A model generated the notes under the pieces. It searched no databases and was not told the DNA's origin. It was given only the letters and a program-made list of their open reading frames with translations. From contig CALDWW010000089.1 in assembly GCA_937924335.1 (NCBI GenBank), positions 1 through 34,893 on the forward strand: a stretch of 34,893 nucleotides of DNA, written 5' to 3'. Source of the stretch: an uncultured Gammaproteobacteria bacterium. Lineage in GTDB: Bacteria > Pseudomonadota > Gammaproteobacteria > Steroidobacterales > XN24. This document shows positions 7,602 to 14,759 of this stretch, piece by piece; the stretch's first letter is position 1; each line of letters starts with the position of its first letter. The position numbers and the translations under genes are program-made.

Positions 7602-10594
7602 TTGCCGAATAGCTTCTTCAGGGCCTGTTCCTTGAGTGAGTCCTCTAGACTCTGGGGCTCTTCCTCTTCCGGCTCACCCTGAGTCTCTTCGGCCGGGCCC
7701 TCGCCGGCGGATTCGGTCTCCTCTGTCTCCTTCTTGCCGCCACCGAGCTTGTCGAGGATAAAGGACTCGACCTGGGAGGCGACAATGGCGGACACGTCGG
7801 CGCTCACGCTCGGGTCGTCCAGTGACCCGGTGATCTTGACCGGTACGCTCTTGCCTGCCAGCTTGCCGAGCCCGGCGTCGATAGCCGCCTGGCCCTTGGG
7901 CACGGTCGCGTTGAGCCGGTAGTCCATGTCCTGGGACCCCAGATCGACCGTGCCGGCGCCGGTGACCTGCAGGTTCGGCAGGGAGGCATTCAGATCATCG
8001 CTGCGCACGACGCCCTTCTCGACCTTCGCCGACCCACGGAAGTCCTCGAAGACCGTGTCACTGGAAGTTGCCTGCGGTGGCGCTTTTCTGTCGAACAGCG
8101 CCACGGCGCTCTGCAGGGCGTGGGTGATGTTGAATCCACGGATCATGCCGTCGGCCATCTCGAAATTGATGTCCCCGTCCAGCGCGGAGATCAGGTCCTC
8201 CGACGTGGTGCCGGCCGTGTTCAGGTTCAGGGACATCGCCGCCTTGCCGGTCAGCCGGTCCACATCAGCCATGTCTCCCAGGAGGGAACCGACCTGCACG
8301 CCGTCAAGCGACTGGCGGAAGGTCAGCGCCGGCACGTCACTGCTGCCGTCGAGCGCCAGAAGACCCGCGACCTTGCCCCCGTACAGCGCAGCGCCGAGCG
8401 GGTCCACCGTGAGCTTGCCATCCTTCACGACCGCCTTCGCCTGCACCGACGTCATCGTCAGACCGGACACCTTGAGCTTGCCGATGTCGAGGCTGGCCTC
8501 GGCGTCGAGCTTGCGCAGGTCGGAAGTGTCGATCTCGCCGACCCCCTCCTCCGCTGTCGCCTCCGCCTCTTCACCCTCCGGAGGCAGATAACGGTCGACG
8601 TCGATCTGATCCACTTTGAGGCTGGCCCGCAGTACGGCCGGCTCACCCGTCGTCGCGGAGAAATCGCCGCTCATCCGGGTGTCGTCCAGTACCGCCTTCA
8701 GGCCTGACAGCGCTGCGCGATCCTCGGCCACACGGAAGCTGCCGGCCACGGACGCCTTGTTGAGCACGGCCGGATCGGCGGTCACCGGCGCCTCGAGCCC
8801 AAGCGTCTCCATCAACTGCCGCGGCGAGAACTCGCCGGTGTCCAGGGACCCCTGGATGTCGGGCGCGTCCATCGCCTTGGTGCCCTTGGCTGACGCTTTC
8901 AGGGACATACCCGCAAGGTCCGCCGTCAGGCCGTCCAGGACCATGACCTGGGTCTTCGTGTTGACGCTCAGGCTGCTCGCCGCTACGCGGCCAGTCTGCT
9001 TGCCACCCGGGATCCCGTCACCCTCCAGACCCAGGTCTGCGGAGAAACCGGACAACGCCAGCGTGCCATCCTTGTCCATGCGGACCCGGCCACCCAGCGT
9101 CGTCGTGAAGTTGACGACGGGTGCGCCATAGCTGCCTTCGATACGGCCGCTAACGGGCGTCTCGGTACCGGGCTTCAGGACCCCGAGGGAAAATTCGTCG
9201 ATGCGTGCCTCGGCGCGTCCGGCCTCGCCCTGATCCATGGAGAAGCGGGCCTTCCTCAGCGTCACCCCTTCTACTTCCAGCGCCTCCGGATCAGCCACGG
9301 CACCGCCAGTCGAGAGCTCTTCAACCTCGAATTCGAAGCCGCCCTCGCCTGGCTGTACGACGCGGACCTTGCTCGCGGTGGTCTTGCCCACCACGGGCGC
9401 CCCGGGACCTGCCGCGATATTCTCAGCCTCGATCCGATCGGCCTTGATTACGAAGCGGCCCGCCTCGCCACCGTCGTAGTCGAGGTCGACCGCCTGCACC
9501 AGCAACTGATCCAGTAACGGCGCCTCAGCATCGCCGACCAGGCGCGCGACGGTGAATTTGTCGATGGTGCCTTTCACTGTGCCCTCGGGACCGCCGCGGT
9601 AGTCGATGCTGGCGGACGCCAGTGCCACCTGCTCCAGCACCGGCTTCTCGGCATTGCCGTCTATCCGTGCCGCTGACAACGTCGGCACCTCGGCCTTGAG
9701 CACCATGCCCTGTGCATCGTCGTAGTCTACCGATGCCGCTTTCAGCTCCAGACCCTCTAGCTGCGGGGCCTCGGCAGAGCCCTTCACGGCTGCCAGGACG
9801 AGACTCTCGATACGAGCGTTGAGAGTGCCGCTCTTGCCACCGCCAAGTTCGACGACGGCGTTCGCAAGGCGCAGATCCGCCACATCGGGCTGGTCGGGAT
9901 CTGCGACCACGTTACCTGTGCTCAGCGAGCCGAGCTGGGCACTGAGCTGGCCGACTTCCGGATCGGAGTAATCCACCGACGCGTCCGAGACTTCGATCCC
10001 GTCGATCTCGAACACGGCGCCCGAGCCGGTGATGCGGCCGGTAGAGAACCCGCCCAGGCCCGCTTTCAGCGCCGCCTTATTGACGTCATCCACGAACTTC
10101 ACCTGAGCGTCGCGCAGGCTGATCCCGCCGATTTCGGTCAGATCGAAGCCGGCGCCTTCCTCTGCCGGCGGCGGGTCTTCCGGCGGCGCTTCGCCCGCCG
10201 TGAGATCGTCCCAATTGTTGCCGTCCGGTCCCTGGTAGAGGTTGATGCGCGCGCCGTCGAGCGTGATCTGGCTGACCACGAGTCGGCGGCCGAGCAGCGG
10301 CATCAGCTTCACACCCACCGAGGCGCCCTCGATGGCGACCATCGGCTCGTCGCCCATGCCGGGTGCGTTACTGAGACTGGCCCGGCCTATCTCGACACCC
10401 AGCCAGGGGATCACCGACAGGCTGAGGTCGCCCTCGAGTTTGAGTTCCCGCCCGGTCTGCTTCTGGGCCGCCGAGGCGATCTCTTCACGGTAATCGTTGG
10501 GGTCCACCAGCAAGGGCAGGATGATGGCCGCGGCCAGGATCAGTACGACGACCAGTCCGACGATCCAGAGGGAGATCTTGAGAAACGGTTTCAT
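7598..10594 (-). CDS. AsmA family inner-membrane-anchored protein with expanded tandem repeats
   Basis: The 998-residue product has one N-terminal membrane anchor (about residues 8-30), the AsmA N-terminal block (DPNDYREEI, LKLEGDLSLSVIPWLGVEIG) and a C-terminal AsmA domain (about residues 700-950, with NLNTAGTTSEDLISALDGDI and MADGMIRGFNI). The tail is acidic and Lys-rich. AsmA-like proteins (AsmA, TamB, YhdP, YdbH) are thought to form periplasmic beta-groove bridges that move phospholipids or affect outer-membrane assembly. E. coli AsmA is about 617 residues. The extra length here comes largely from seven tandem 39-41-residue repeats (residues about 182-466, listed separately). A GAGG ribosome site and a strong promoter precede it. 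It heads the operon with two START-like proteins, mutY and yggX. Substrate unknown. Confidence 0.92.
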   Translation of the reverse strand: MKPFLKISLWIVGLVVVLILAAAIILPLLVDPNDYREEIASAAQKQTGRELKLEGDLSLSVIPWLGVEIGRASLSNAPGMGDEPMVAIEGASVGVKLMPLLGRRLVVSQITLDGARINLYQGPDGNNWDDLTAGEAPPEDPPPAEEGAGFDLTEIGGISLRDAQVKFVDDVNKAALKAGLGGFSTGRITGSGAVFEIDGIEVSDASVDYSDPEVGQLSAQLGSLSTGNVVADPDQPDVADLRLANAVVELGGGKSGTLNARIESLVLAAVKGSAEAPQLEGLELKAASVDYDDAQGMVLKAEVPTLSAARIDGNAEKPVLEQVALASASIDYRGGPEGTVKGTIDKFTVARLVGDAEAPLLDQLLVQAVDLDYDGGEAGRFVIKADRIEAENIAAGPGAPVVGKTTASKVRVVQPGEGGFEFEVEELSTGGAVADPEALEVEGVTLRKARFSMDQGEAGRAEARIDEFSLGVLKPGTETPVSGRIEGSYGAPVVNFTTTLGGRVRMDKDGTLALSGFSADLGLEGDGIPGGKQTGRVAASSLSVNTKTQVMVLDGLTADLAGMSLKASAKGTKAMDAPDIQGSLDTGEFSPRQLMETLGLEAPVTADPAVLNKASVAGSFRVAEDRAALSGLKAVLDDTRMSGDFSATTGEPAVLRASLKVDQIDVDRYLPPEGEEAEATAEEGVGEIDTSDLRKLDAEASLDIGKLKVSGLTMTSVQAKAVVKDGKLTVDPLGAALYGGKVAGLLALDGSSDVPALTFRQSLDGVQVGSLLGDMADVDRLTGKAAMSLNLNTAGTTSEDLISALDGDINFEMADGMIRGFNITHALQSAVALFDRKAPPQATSSDTVFEDFRGSAKVEKGVVRSDDLNASLPNLQVTGAGTVDLGSQDMDYRLNATVPKGQAAIDAGLGKLAGKSVPVKITGSLDDPSVSADVSAIVASQVESFILDKLGGGKKETEETESAGEGPAEETQGEPEEEEPQSLEDSLKEQALKKLFGN
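9197..10051 (-). repeat. seven tandem ~41-codon repeats inside the asmA-like gene
   Basis: Residues about 182-466 of the AsmA-like protein divide into seven units of 41, 41, 41, 41, 41, 39 and 41 residues. Each unit has a short strand such as LSTGxV, a linker (GNAEKPVLE, GDAEAPLLD, DPDQPDVAD), then a strand pair around LxxASVDYD or LASASIDYR, a Gly-rich turn and a charged strand ending in Asp or Glu. A half unit precedes at residues 158-181 (ISLRDAQVKF), and a partial unit follows after 466. The unit resembles the single 'ISLRDAxVxYxD' segment I associate with ordinary AsmA proteins, so it looks like amplification of one beta-groove rung. Conservation is at protein level, not near-identical DNA. 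Confidence 0.75.
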
Positions 10595-10668
10595 CAGGGT
10601 GTGCCTCGGTAATTGTGTGGGCCGGAAAGGCGCCGGCTGCCTCGGGGGAGCGAGGGATACTTACCGAT

Positions 10669-10697
10669 ATTATAGGAACAGACCGGTTTCTGGTCAG
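10669..10697 (-). promoter_or_regulatory. sigma70 promoter of the asmA-START-mutY operon
   Basis: On the minus strand a perfect -10 TATAAT (10669-10674) lies 17 bases from a -35 CTGACC (10692-10697, four of six matches). The predicted start gives a leader of about 70 bases before the AsmA-like ATG at 10594. The -35 overlaps the stop codon of the upstream TolB/TPR gene, so the operon can be transcribed apart from the ECF operon. Confidence 0.7.
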
Positions 10698-12529
10698 CGC
10701 GCAGCCGTCAGCGACGAGAAACCGCACTGGACTTCGTCGCCCACTGGCTTGCAATCGTCGGGCCAGCCGTATTGCTTCCAGTAGTCCAGCAGCCCCAGGG
10801 CCTCGGCAAGCTCTATGAAACCGGGCAATCTGCGCAGACCACCGAATTCCGGCAGCCAGAAGGAATTCGGGTCGATCCGGTCAGGATCTCTTAGCGCAAG
10901 CTCCAGCGCCCGCTCGTATCTGCCGCCGTAGACAAATAGCTGGAACCAGTTCGACTCCGGCCGATCAGCGTAGTCGCGGGAGATGATCGCATCGACTTCG
11001 GTCCAGTCGCCGGTCTCCAGGACCCCCAGGATCGCGTCGACCAACGCATCGTTCATGGCGCGTTCGCCATCTGGCCGTCTCTGCTGGCGAAGCATCTCGC
11101 CGAGAACTTCGTTGTCGCCGCTGCGGGCCGCCGCCATGGCAGAGATACTGTCGGCGGTGAACGATGTACCGACATCGTAGCCCAGGTCCAGCGCGATCTG
11201 TCTGTAGCTCAGCGCTTTCTCGTCATAACCGAGTTGCGCGTATGTCTGAGCCAGGTTCAGGTTGATGATCGGCGAGGCGGGATCCAGTTCCTGAGCCAGC
11301 ACGGCCTCCTCGAGAGACTTCTCGAGGCGGCCCGTGGATCGCAACAACAGCGAATACCACTGGTGCGTCGTCGGATCTGTGGGATCAAGCGAGGTGGCGA
11401 AGAAGAAACCGGCCTCGGCATCGGCCCAGCGTCGCTCGTTGACCGCGATTTCGGCTAGCACGGAATGGGCCTCCGCCAGTGTTGGATCGCGGGATAGCGC
11501 CTGCTGTGCCGCCTCCAGGGCCTTCAGGGAATACGGCGCCTCATCCTCTCCCGAATATCCCGGGAGGACGACATACACCGCCGCCAGTCCTGAATAGGCG
11601 CGGGCGAACTCGGGATCCCTCTCCAGTGCCTGCTCCAGCAACTCAATACTGCGTCGGAGCGCCTGCTCGCCTCGTCGCTTCCACTGGTGGCGGGCCTGGA
11701 GATAGAGCTGGTAGGCCTCCACGTCCTGCGTCGGCGGCGCCGCGCGCGCCATCATCGGCGTCTCCTGTTCGGTACCGAGTGTGACCTTCAGCGCCTTGAC
11801 GATCTCAGCCGAAATCTCGTCCTGCACGACGAAGATGTCCTGCAACTCGCGATCGTAGGTGCTGGACCACAGGTGATAGCCGGTATCTGCGTCGATCAGC
11901 TGAGCCGTGATCCGGACGCGGTCGCCGGAACGGCGCACGCTGCCCTCCAGCACCGTGTCCACACCCAGCTGGCGGGCGACCTCACGGACGTCCACGTTCT
12001 GCCCCTTGTACGCGAAGGAAGACGTCCTCGAGGCGACCCTGAGATCGGGCACCTTGGCCAGCAGGTTGAGCAGCTCCTCGGACATGCCGTCGCTGAAATA
12101 TTCATTGCCGGCGTCCTCGCTGAGATTGGCGAAGGGCAATACGGCTATGGAGTCCCTGGGTGCGGCGTCCGCCTCGTCCCCGCCGCCAAACACCTGTGGG
12201 TAGAGCAGATAGGCCAGCGCCACCATGGCCATGGCCAGCATGCCCAGGTAACCGACCCGCTCCAGGTGCGGGATGCCCTTGGCCCGCTCCGCCAGTGGTT
12301 CGGTGCGCTCGATGCCCTGGGGCCCGATGTCGAACACCCAGGCGAAGATCATGGCTATGGGGAAACCCATGAGCAGCAGGGTGACCACGAAGGTCACGGT
12401 CCAGTCGGGCAGCTGCAGCGCCGGGAATACTACGTCAGCGACCTCGGTGAGGATCCAGGCCACCACCGCGTAGATACCGGCGACGCGAAAGACGCGCCGC
12501 CGCTTCAGTTCGTGGAAGAGAGTGCGCAT
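10694..12529 (-). CDS. membrane protein with TolB-like domain and TPR repeats
   Basis: The 611-residue product starts with a basic segment (HELKRRRVFR) and three membrane helices (about residues 15-40, 43-68 and 90-113). A TolB-N/FlgO-like module follows, with SIAVLPFANLSED, EYFSDGMSEELLNLL, VASRTSSFAYKG, LGVDTVLEGSVRRSGD and WSSTYDRELQDIFVVQDEI. The C-terminal half (about residues 265-590) is TPR-like helical repeats. This architecture resembles CadC-like and adenylate-cyclase-associated TolB/TPR proteins but has no winged-helix or cyclase domain, so it is probably a membrane-bound scaffold or sensor. ATG 12529 has GGGGAG nine bases upstream; the GTG at 12535 is less well spaced. It is the last gene of the ECF operon, 24 bases after the DUF4097 gene. 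Its ligand or partner is unknown. Confidence 0.85.
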   Translation of the reverse strand: MRTLFHELKRRRVFRVAGIYAVVAWILTEVADVVFPALQLPDWTVTFVVTLLLMGFPIAMIFAWVFDIGPQGIERTEPLAERAKGIPHLERVGYLGMLAMAMVALAYLLYPQVFGGGDEADAAPRDSIAVLPFANLSEDAGNEYFSDGMSEELLNLLAKVPDLRVASRTSSFAYKGQNVDVREVARQLGVDTVLEGSVRRSGDRVRITAQLIDADTGYHLWSSTYDRELQDIFVVQDEISAEIVKALKVTLGTEQETPMMARAAPPTQDVEAYQLYLQARHQWKRRGEQALRRSIELLEQALERDPEFARAYSGLAAVYVVLPGYSGEDEAPYSLKALEAAQQALSRDPTLAEAHSVLAEIAVNERRWADAEAGFFFATSLDPTDPTTHQWYSLLLRSTGRLEKSLEEAVLAQELDPASPIINLNLAQTYAQLGYDEKALSYRQIALDLGYDVGTSFTADSISAMAAARSGDNEVLGEMLRQQRRPDGERAMNDALVDAILGVLETGDWTEVDAIISRDYADRPESNWFQLFVYGGRYERALELALRDPDRIDPNSFWLPEFGGLRRLPGFIELAEALGLLDYWKQYGWPDDCKPVGDEVQCGFSSLTAAR

Positions 12530-12553
12530 GATCACACTCTCCCCGCGGAAAGA

Positions 12554-13435
12554 TCAGTCGCCGCGGAGAGTGATACCCCCGTTGAGGGTCTTGATGCGGA
12601 TGCGAGCGTTGCCTTCTCCATGGGTAAACCGGAGTTCACGGCCGGGCGCATACTTGCTGGTGCGAACCGGGTCCGGACCGAATGCGTTGTCGATTGAGCC
12701 ATTGAACGTCTCGATGTCGAATTCCGCATCGGGAGATCCCAGTATATCGAGCCGCAGGTCGCCGTTGATAGCCTCCATGTCGAAGCGGGCGCCCTTGGCC
12801 AGGCCGGTGCGCAGGTCGATATCGCCGTTTGTGGTGCGCAATCGGGCACGGTCCAGCTCACTGCTGGCGATGTCGAGACTCCCGGTGACGGATTGCACCA
12901 CCAGTTCGCCGCGAATATTTTCCACCCGCCCATCGCCGCTGACCGTGGTCAGGGTGAGCAGGGCGGTCTGGTCGTGCCCGGTGACGTCGAAGTCACCACT
13001 GACGGTCTTGGCCTCGACATCCTCCTCGAAGACCTCGACTTCGATCTCGCCGCTGACCGACTGGATCCGCTGCGCGCCCCTGACGCCCGCCACCGAAATA
13101 TCGGACGACACGCCGGTCACCGCCACGCGGCTGCCTTCGGGGACCTTGACGAAGAGCTCGGTGCTCTCCACGTTGCGTGACTTGTTGGGCACCTCGACCT
13201 TGATCAGCGTCCTGCGCCCGTCCACGTCGAACACGAGACGCTCGCTGCCGCGGCCCAGCGTGCCGGTCACCTGGACCTGTTCCCGATCCCAGCCCCGGAC
13301 CTCGATGTCACCGGAGACGTTGGAGATCTCGACCTCACCCTGCGGATGGGCATCAGAGGTCTCGTCTATCGGCGTGCCGGCCCAGGCCGGCAGACAGGCC
13401 AGGGTCAGAGCGAAACTCACAACAAACGTTCTCAT
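12554..13435 (-). CDS. secreted DUF4097 beta-helix protein
   Basis: The 293-residue product has a signal peptide (about residues 1-19, ending PAWAG). The rest is a right-handed beta-repeat domain of the DUF4097 (putative adhesin) family, made of imperfect repeats around [VI][ST]G[DE]IEV: NVSGDIEVRG, SVSGEIEVEV, TVSGDFDVTG, SVTGSLDIAS and TTNGDIDLRT. No catalytic motif is evident. Such proteins are often found beside ECF sigma/anti-sigma pairs, as here, where the start overlaps the anti-sigma gene by four bases. A periplasmic or surface role in sensing or adhesion is inference. No sorting signal or membrane segment is visible after the signal peptide. Confidence 0.88.
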   Translation of the reverse strand: MRTFVVSFALTLACLPAWAGTPIDETSDAHPQGEVEISNVSGDIEVRGWDREQVQVTGTLGRGSERLVFDVDGRRTLIKVEVPNKSRNVESTELFVKVPEGSRVAVTGVSSDISVAGVRGAQRIQSVSGEIEVEVFEEDVEAKTVSGDFDVTGHDQTALLTLTTVSGDGRVENIRGELVVQSVTGSLDIASSELDRARLRTTNGDIDLRTGLAKGARFDMEAINGDLRLDILGSPDAEFDIETFNGSIDNAFGPDPVRTSKYAPGRELRFTHGEGNARIRIKTLNGGITLRGD

Positions 13436-14028
13436 ATCTCTTTCCTCGTCGGCAGGCTCTGCGCCATCCGATTCACTTCCATCAGCATTGCCATCTCATC
13501 CTGGTAGGCGGCCATCAACAACTGTTGCAGAAGCACGTTGCCGGGGTCGTCGGCGAGAGAGCCGTTGATCTCCGCCAGGGCCTGGCGAATCTGCGCCAGG
13601 TTCTTGTTAACCACTTCGCGTGTCTCGGGCGACAGCGACTCCAATTGTTCGTCCAGATCCCGGGACAGCTGCTGGCGGGCGCGCTCGAACTTGGGTCCCA
13701 GCGCATATTCCGGGCCAAAGGTCGCCTCTACCGTACGCGCCGGTCTCGCCAGACCCGCGGGCGCCGGAGCCTGGCTGACGATGACCGGCGGCTGCCGGTC
13801 GACGACCCAGACCGTGATCGTGGAGGTGATCGCGACCAGTGCCAACGCGGCAGCGATGGCGCCACCCAATCGCCAGCCGCCGTTCACGATCCGCGACTCA
13901 TCGGCGATCGAGATGCGTGCCTCAATCTCTGGCCAGAGATCCCGCTCGGGCTCGATGTCCCGCGGCAGCCTGCCGGCCTGCGCTGTCCACCGATCCTGCG
14001 ATCCGTCGTTTCCGCTGTGTTCCGTCAT
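13432..14028 (-). CDS. anti-sigma-factor-like single-pass membrane protein
   Basis: The 198-residue product has a short cytosolic N-terminus with RLPRDIEPERDLWPEIEARI, a motif typical of membrane proteins encoded after ECF sigma factors. One membrane helix follows (about residues 53-77, GAIAAALALVAITSTITVW). The periplasmic part is a long charged, probably coiled-coil region (about residues 100-198, with FERARQQLSRDLDEQLESL). No zinc-binding HxxxCxxC motif is present, so it is not a classical ZAS anti-sigma factor. The ATG at 14028 overlaps the sigma-factor stop (ATGA), so the two are made together. A larger upstream frame overlaps the sigma gene and is rejected. Its role, holding the sigma factor at the membrane until a periplasmic signal, is inferred from position and topology. 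Confidence 0.82.
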   Translation of the reverse strand: MTEHSGNDGSQDRWTAQAGRLPRDIEPERDLWPEIEARISIADESRIVNGGWRLGGAIAAALALVAITSTITVWVVDRQPPVIVSQAPAPAGLARPARTVEATFGPEYALGPKFERARQQLSRDLDEQLESLSPETREVVNKNLAQIRQALAEINGSLADDPGNVLLQQLLMAAYQDEMAMLMEVNRMAQSLPTRKEI

Positions 14029-14600
14029 CGATCCAGCCTCTGCGCCAGCAGGCGTCGGGCTCTGTGTAACTGGGCCTTGCAGGTGCCGACGGCCACGCCC
14101 AGCATATCGGCCGCCTCCTGGTGGCTGTAGCCATGCACTGCCAGCAGCACGAAAACATTCCTGGCACCGTCCGGCAGACTGCGGATAGCGCCCTCCAGAT
14201 CCATCTGCAGACCACCGTCCCTCGGACGGCGTGCCTTGTCCGGTTCCTCGGTACGTTCTTCCACGACCTCGACGAATCCGGGCCGGCGGGCTTCCTTGCG
14301 CTGCATGCTCAAAACCTGGTTGACGGCGATCCGGTGCAGCCAGGTGCTGAAGGCGCTGCGACCCTGGAAGCTGCCGATGCGGCGCCAGGCCTGGACGAAC
14401 GCCTCCTGAGTGCAGTCCTCTGCCCTCTGGCGATCTCCTGTCATCCTCAAACACACGGCATACACCTTTCCCGAATTGCGGCGATACAGGGCCTCGAAGG
14501 CAGTCACATCTCCGCTCGACGCCCGCCTTACGAGTAGCGCGTCAGATACCTCCGGGACCGAGGTCTCCGCTGTCATGCAAACGGCTTCCGCGCTTCCCAT
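14025..14600 (-). CDS. ECF-family RNA polymerase sigma factor
   Basis: The 191-residue sigma factor has region 2 (FEALYRRNSGKVYAVCLRMT, DCTQEAFVQAWRRIGSFQGR, FSTWLHRIAVNQV) and region 4 (LPDGARNVFVLLAVHGYSHQ, then EAADMLGVAVGTCKAQLHRA with the helix-turn-helix). Regions 1 and 3 are absent, as in ECF factors. The N-terminal start is uncertain: ATG 14600 or the in-frame ATG 14576, which has GGAAG upstream. It heads an operon of four tightly spaced genes: anti-sigma-like protein, DUF4097 protein and TolB/TPR protein. It probably controls its own operon, as such factors often do, but I could not identify a shared ECF promoter motif. The family assignment is firm; the signal is unknown. Confidence 0.93.
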   Translation of the reverse strand: MGSAEAVCMTAETSVPEVSDALLVRRASSGDVTAFEALYRRNSGKVYAVCLRMTGDRQRAEDCTQEAFVQAWRRIGSFQGRSAFSTWLHRIAVNQVLSMQRKEARRPGFVEVVEERTEEPDKARRPRDGGLQMDLEGAIRSLPDGARNVFVLLAVHGYSHQEAADMLGVAVGTCKAQLHRARRLLAQRLDR

Positions 14601-14759
14601 GAGGTCAGTTGCTTACCCATATGTGGCCTTACCACGTTGTCCCTGACTAGATAGACGCGGGTAGGCGCTCAAGGGTTTAAAGATGCTGTCAATCAACAGG
14701 ATGTGCCTCATCGCGAGAACCCGGCTAATATGTCAAACGACCGCCGCCGGGAAAAACAT

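Noticed and set aside
12524..12541. CRP-like half-site at the start of the TolB/TPR gene
   Set aside because: Only one TGTGA half is present; the second half does not match, and it overlaps the start codon.
11687..12697. Plus-strand frame of 336 codons
   Set aside because: Antisense to the TolB/TPR gene; rich in His, Gly and Arg with no recognisable motif.
12522..13568. Plus-strand frame of 348 codons
   Set aside because: Antisense to the DUF4097 gene; Ser/Thr/Arg-rich chance frame.
14029..14454. N-terminal extension of the anti-sigma frame
   Set aside because: It lies within the sigma-factor gene in another frame; the ATG at 14028 with the ATGA overlap is the natural start.
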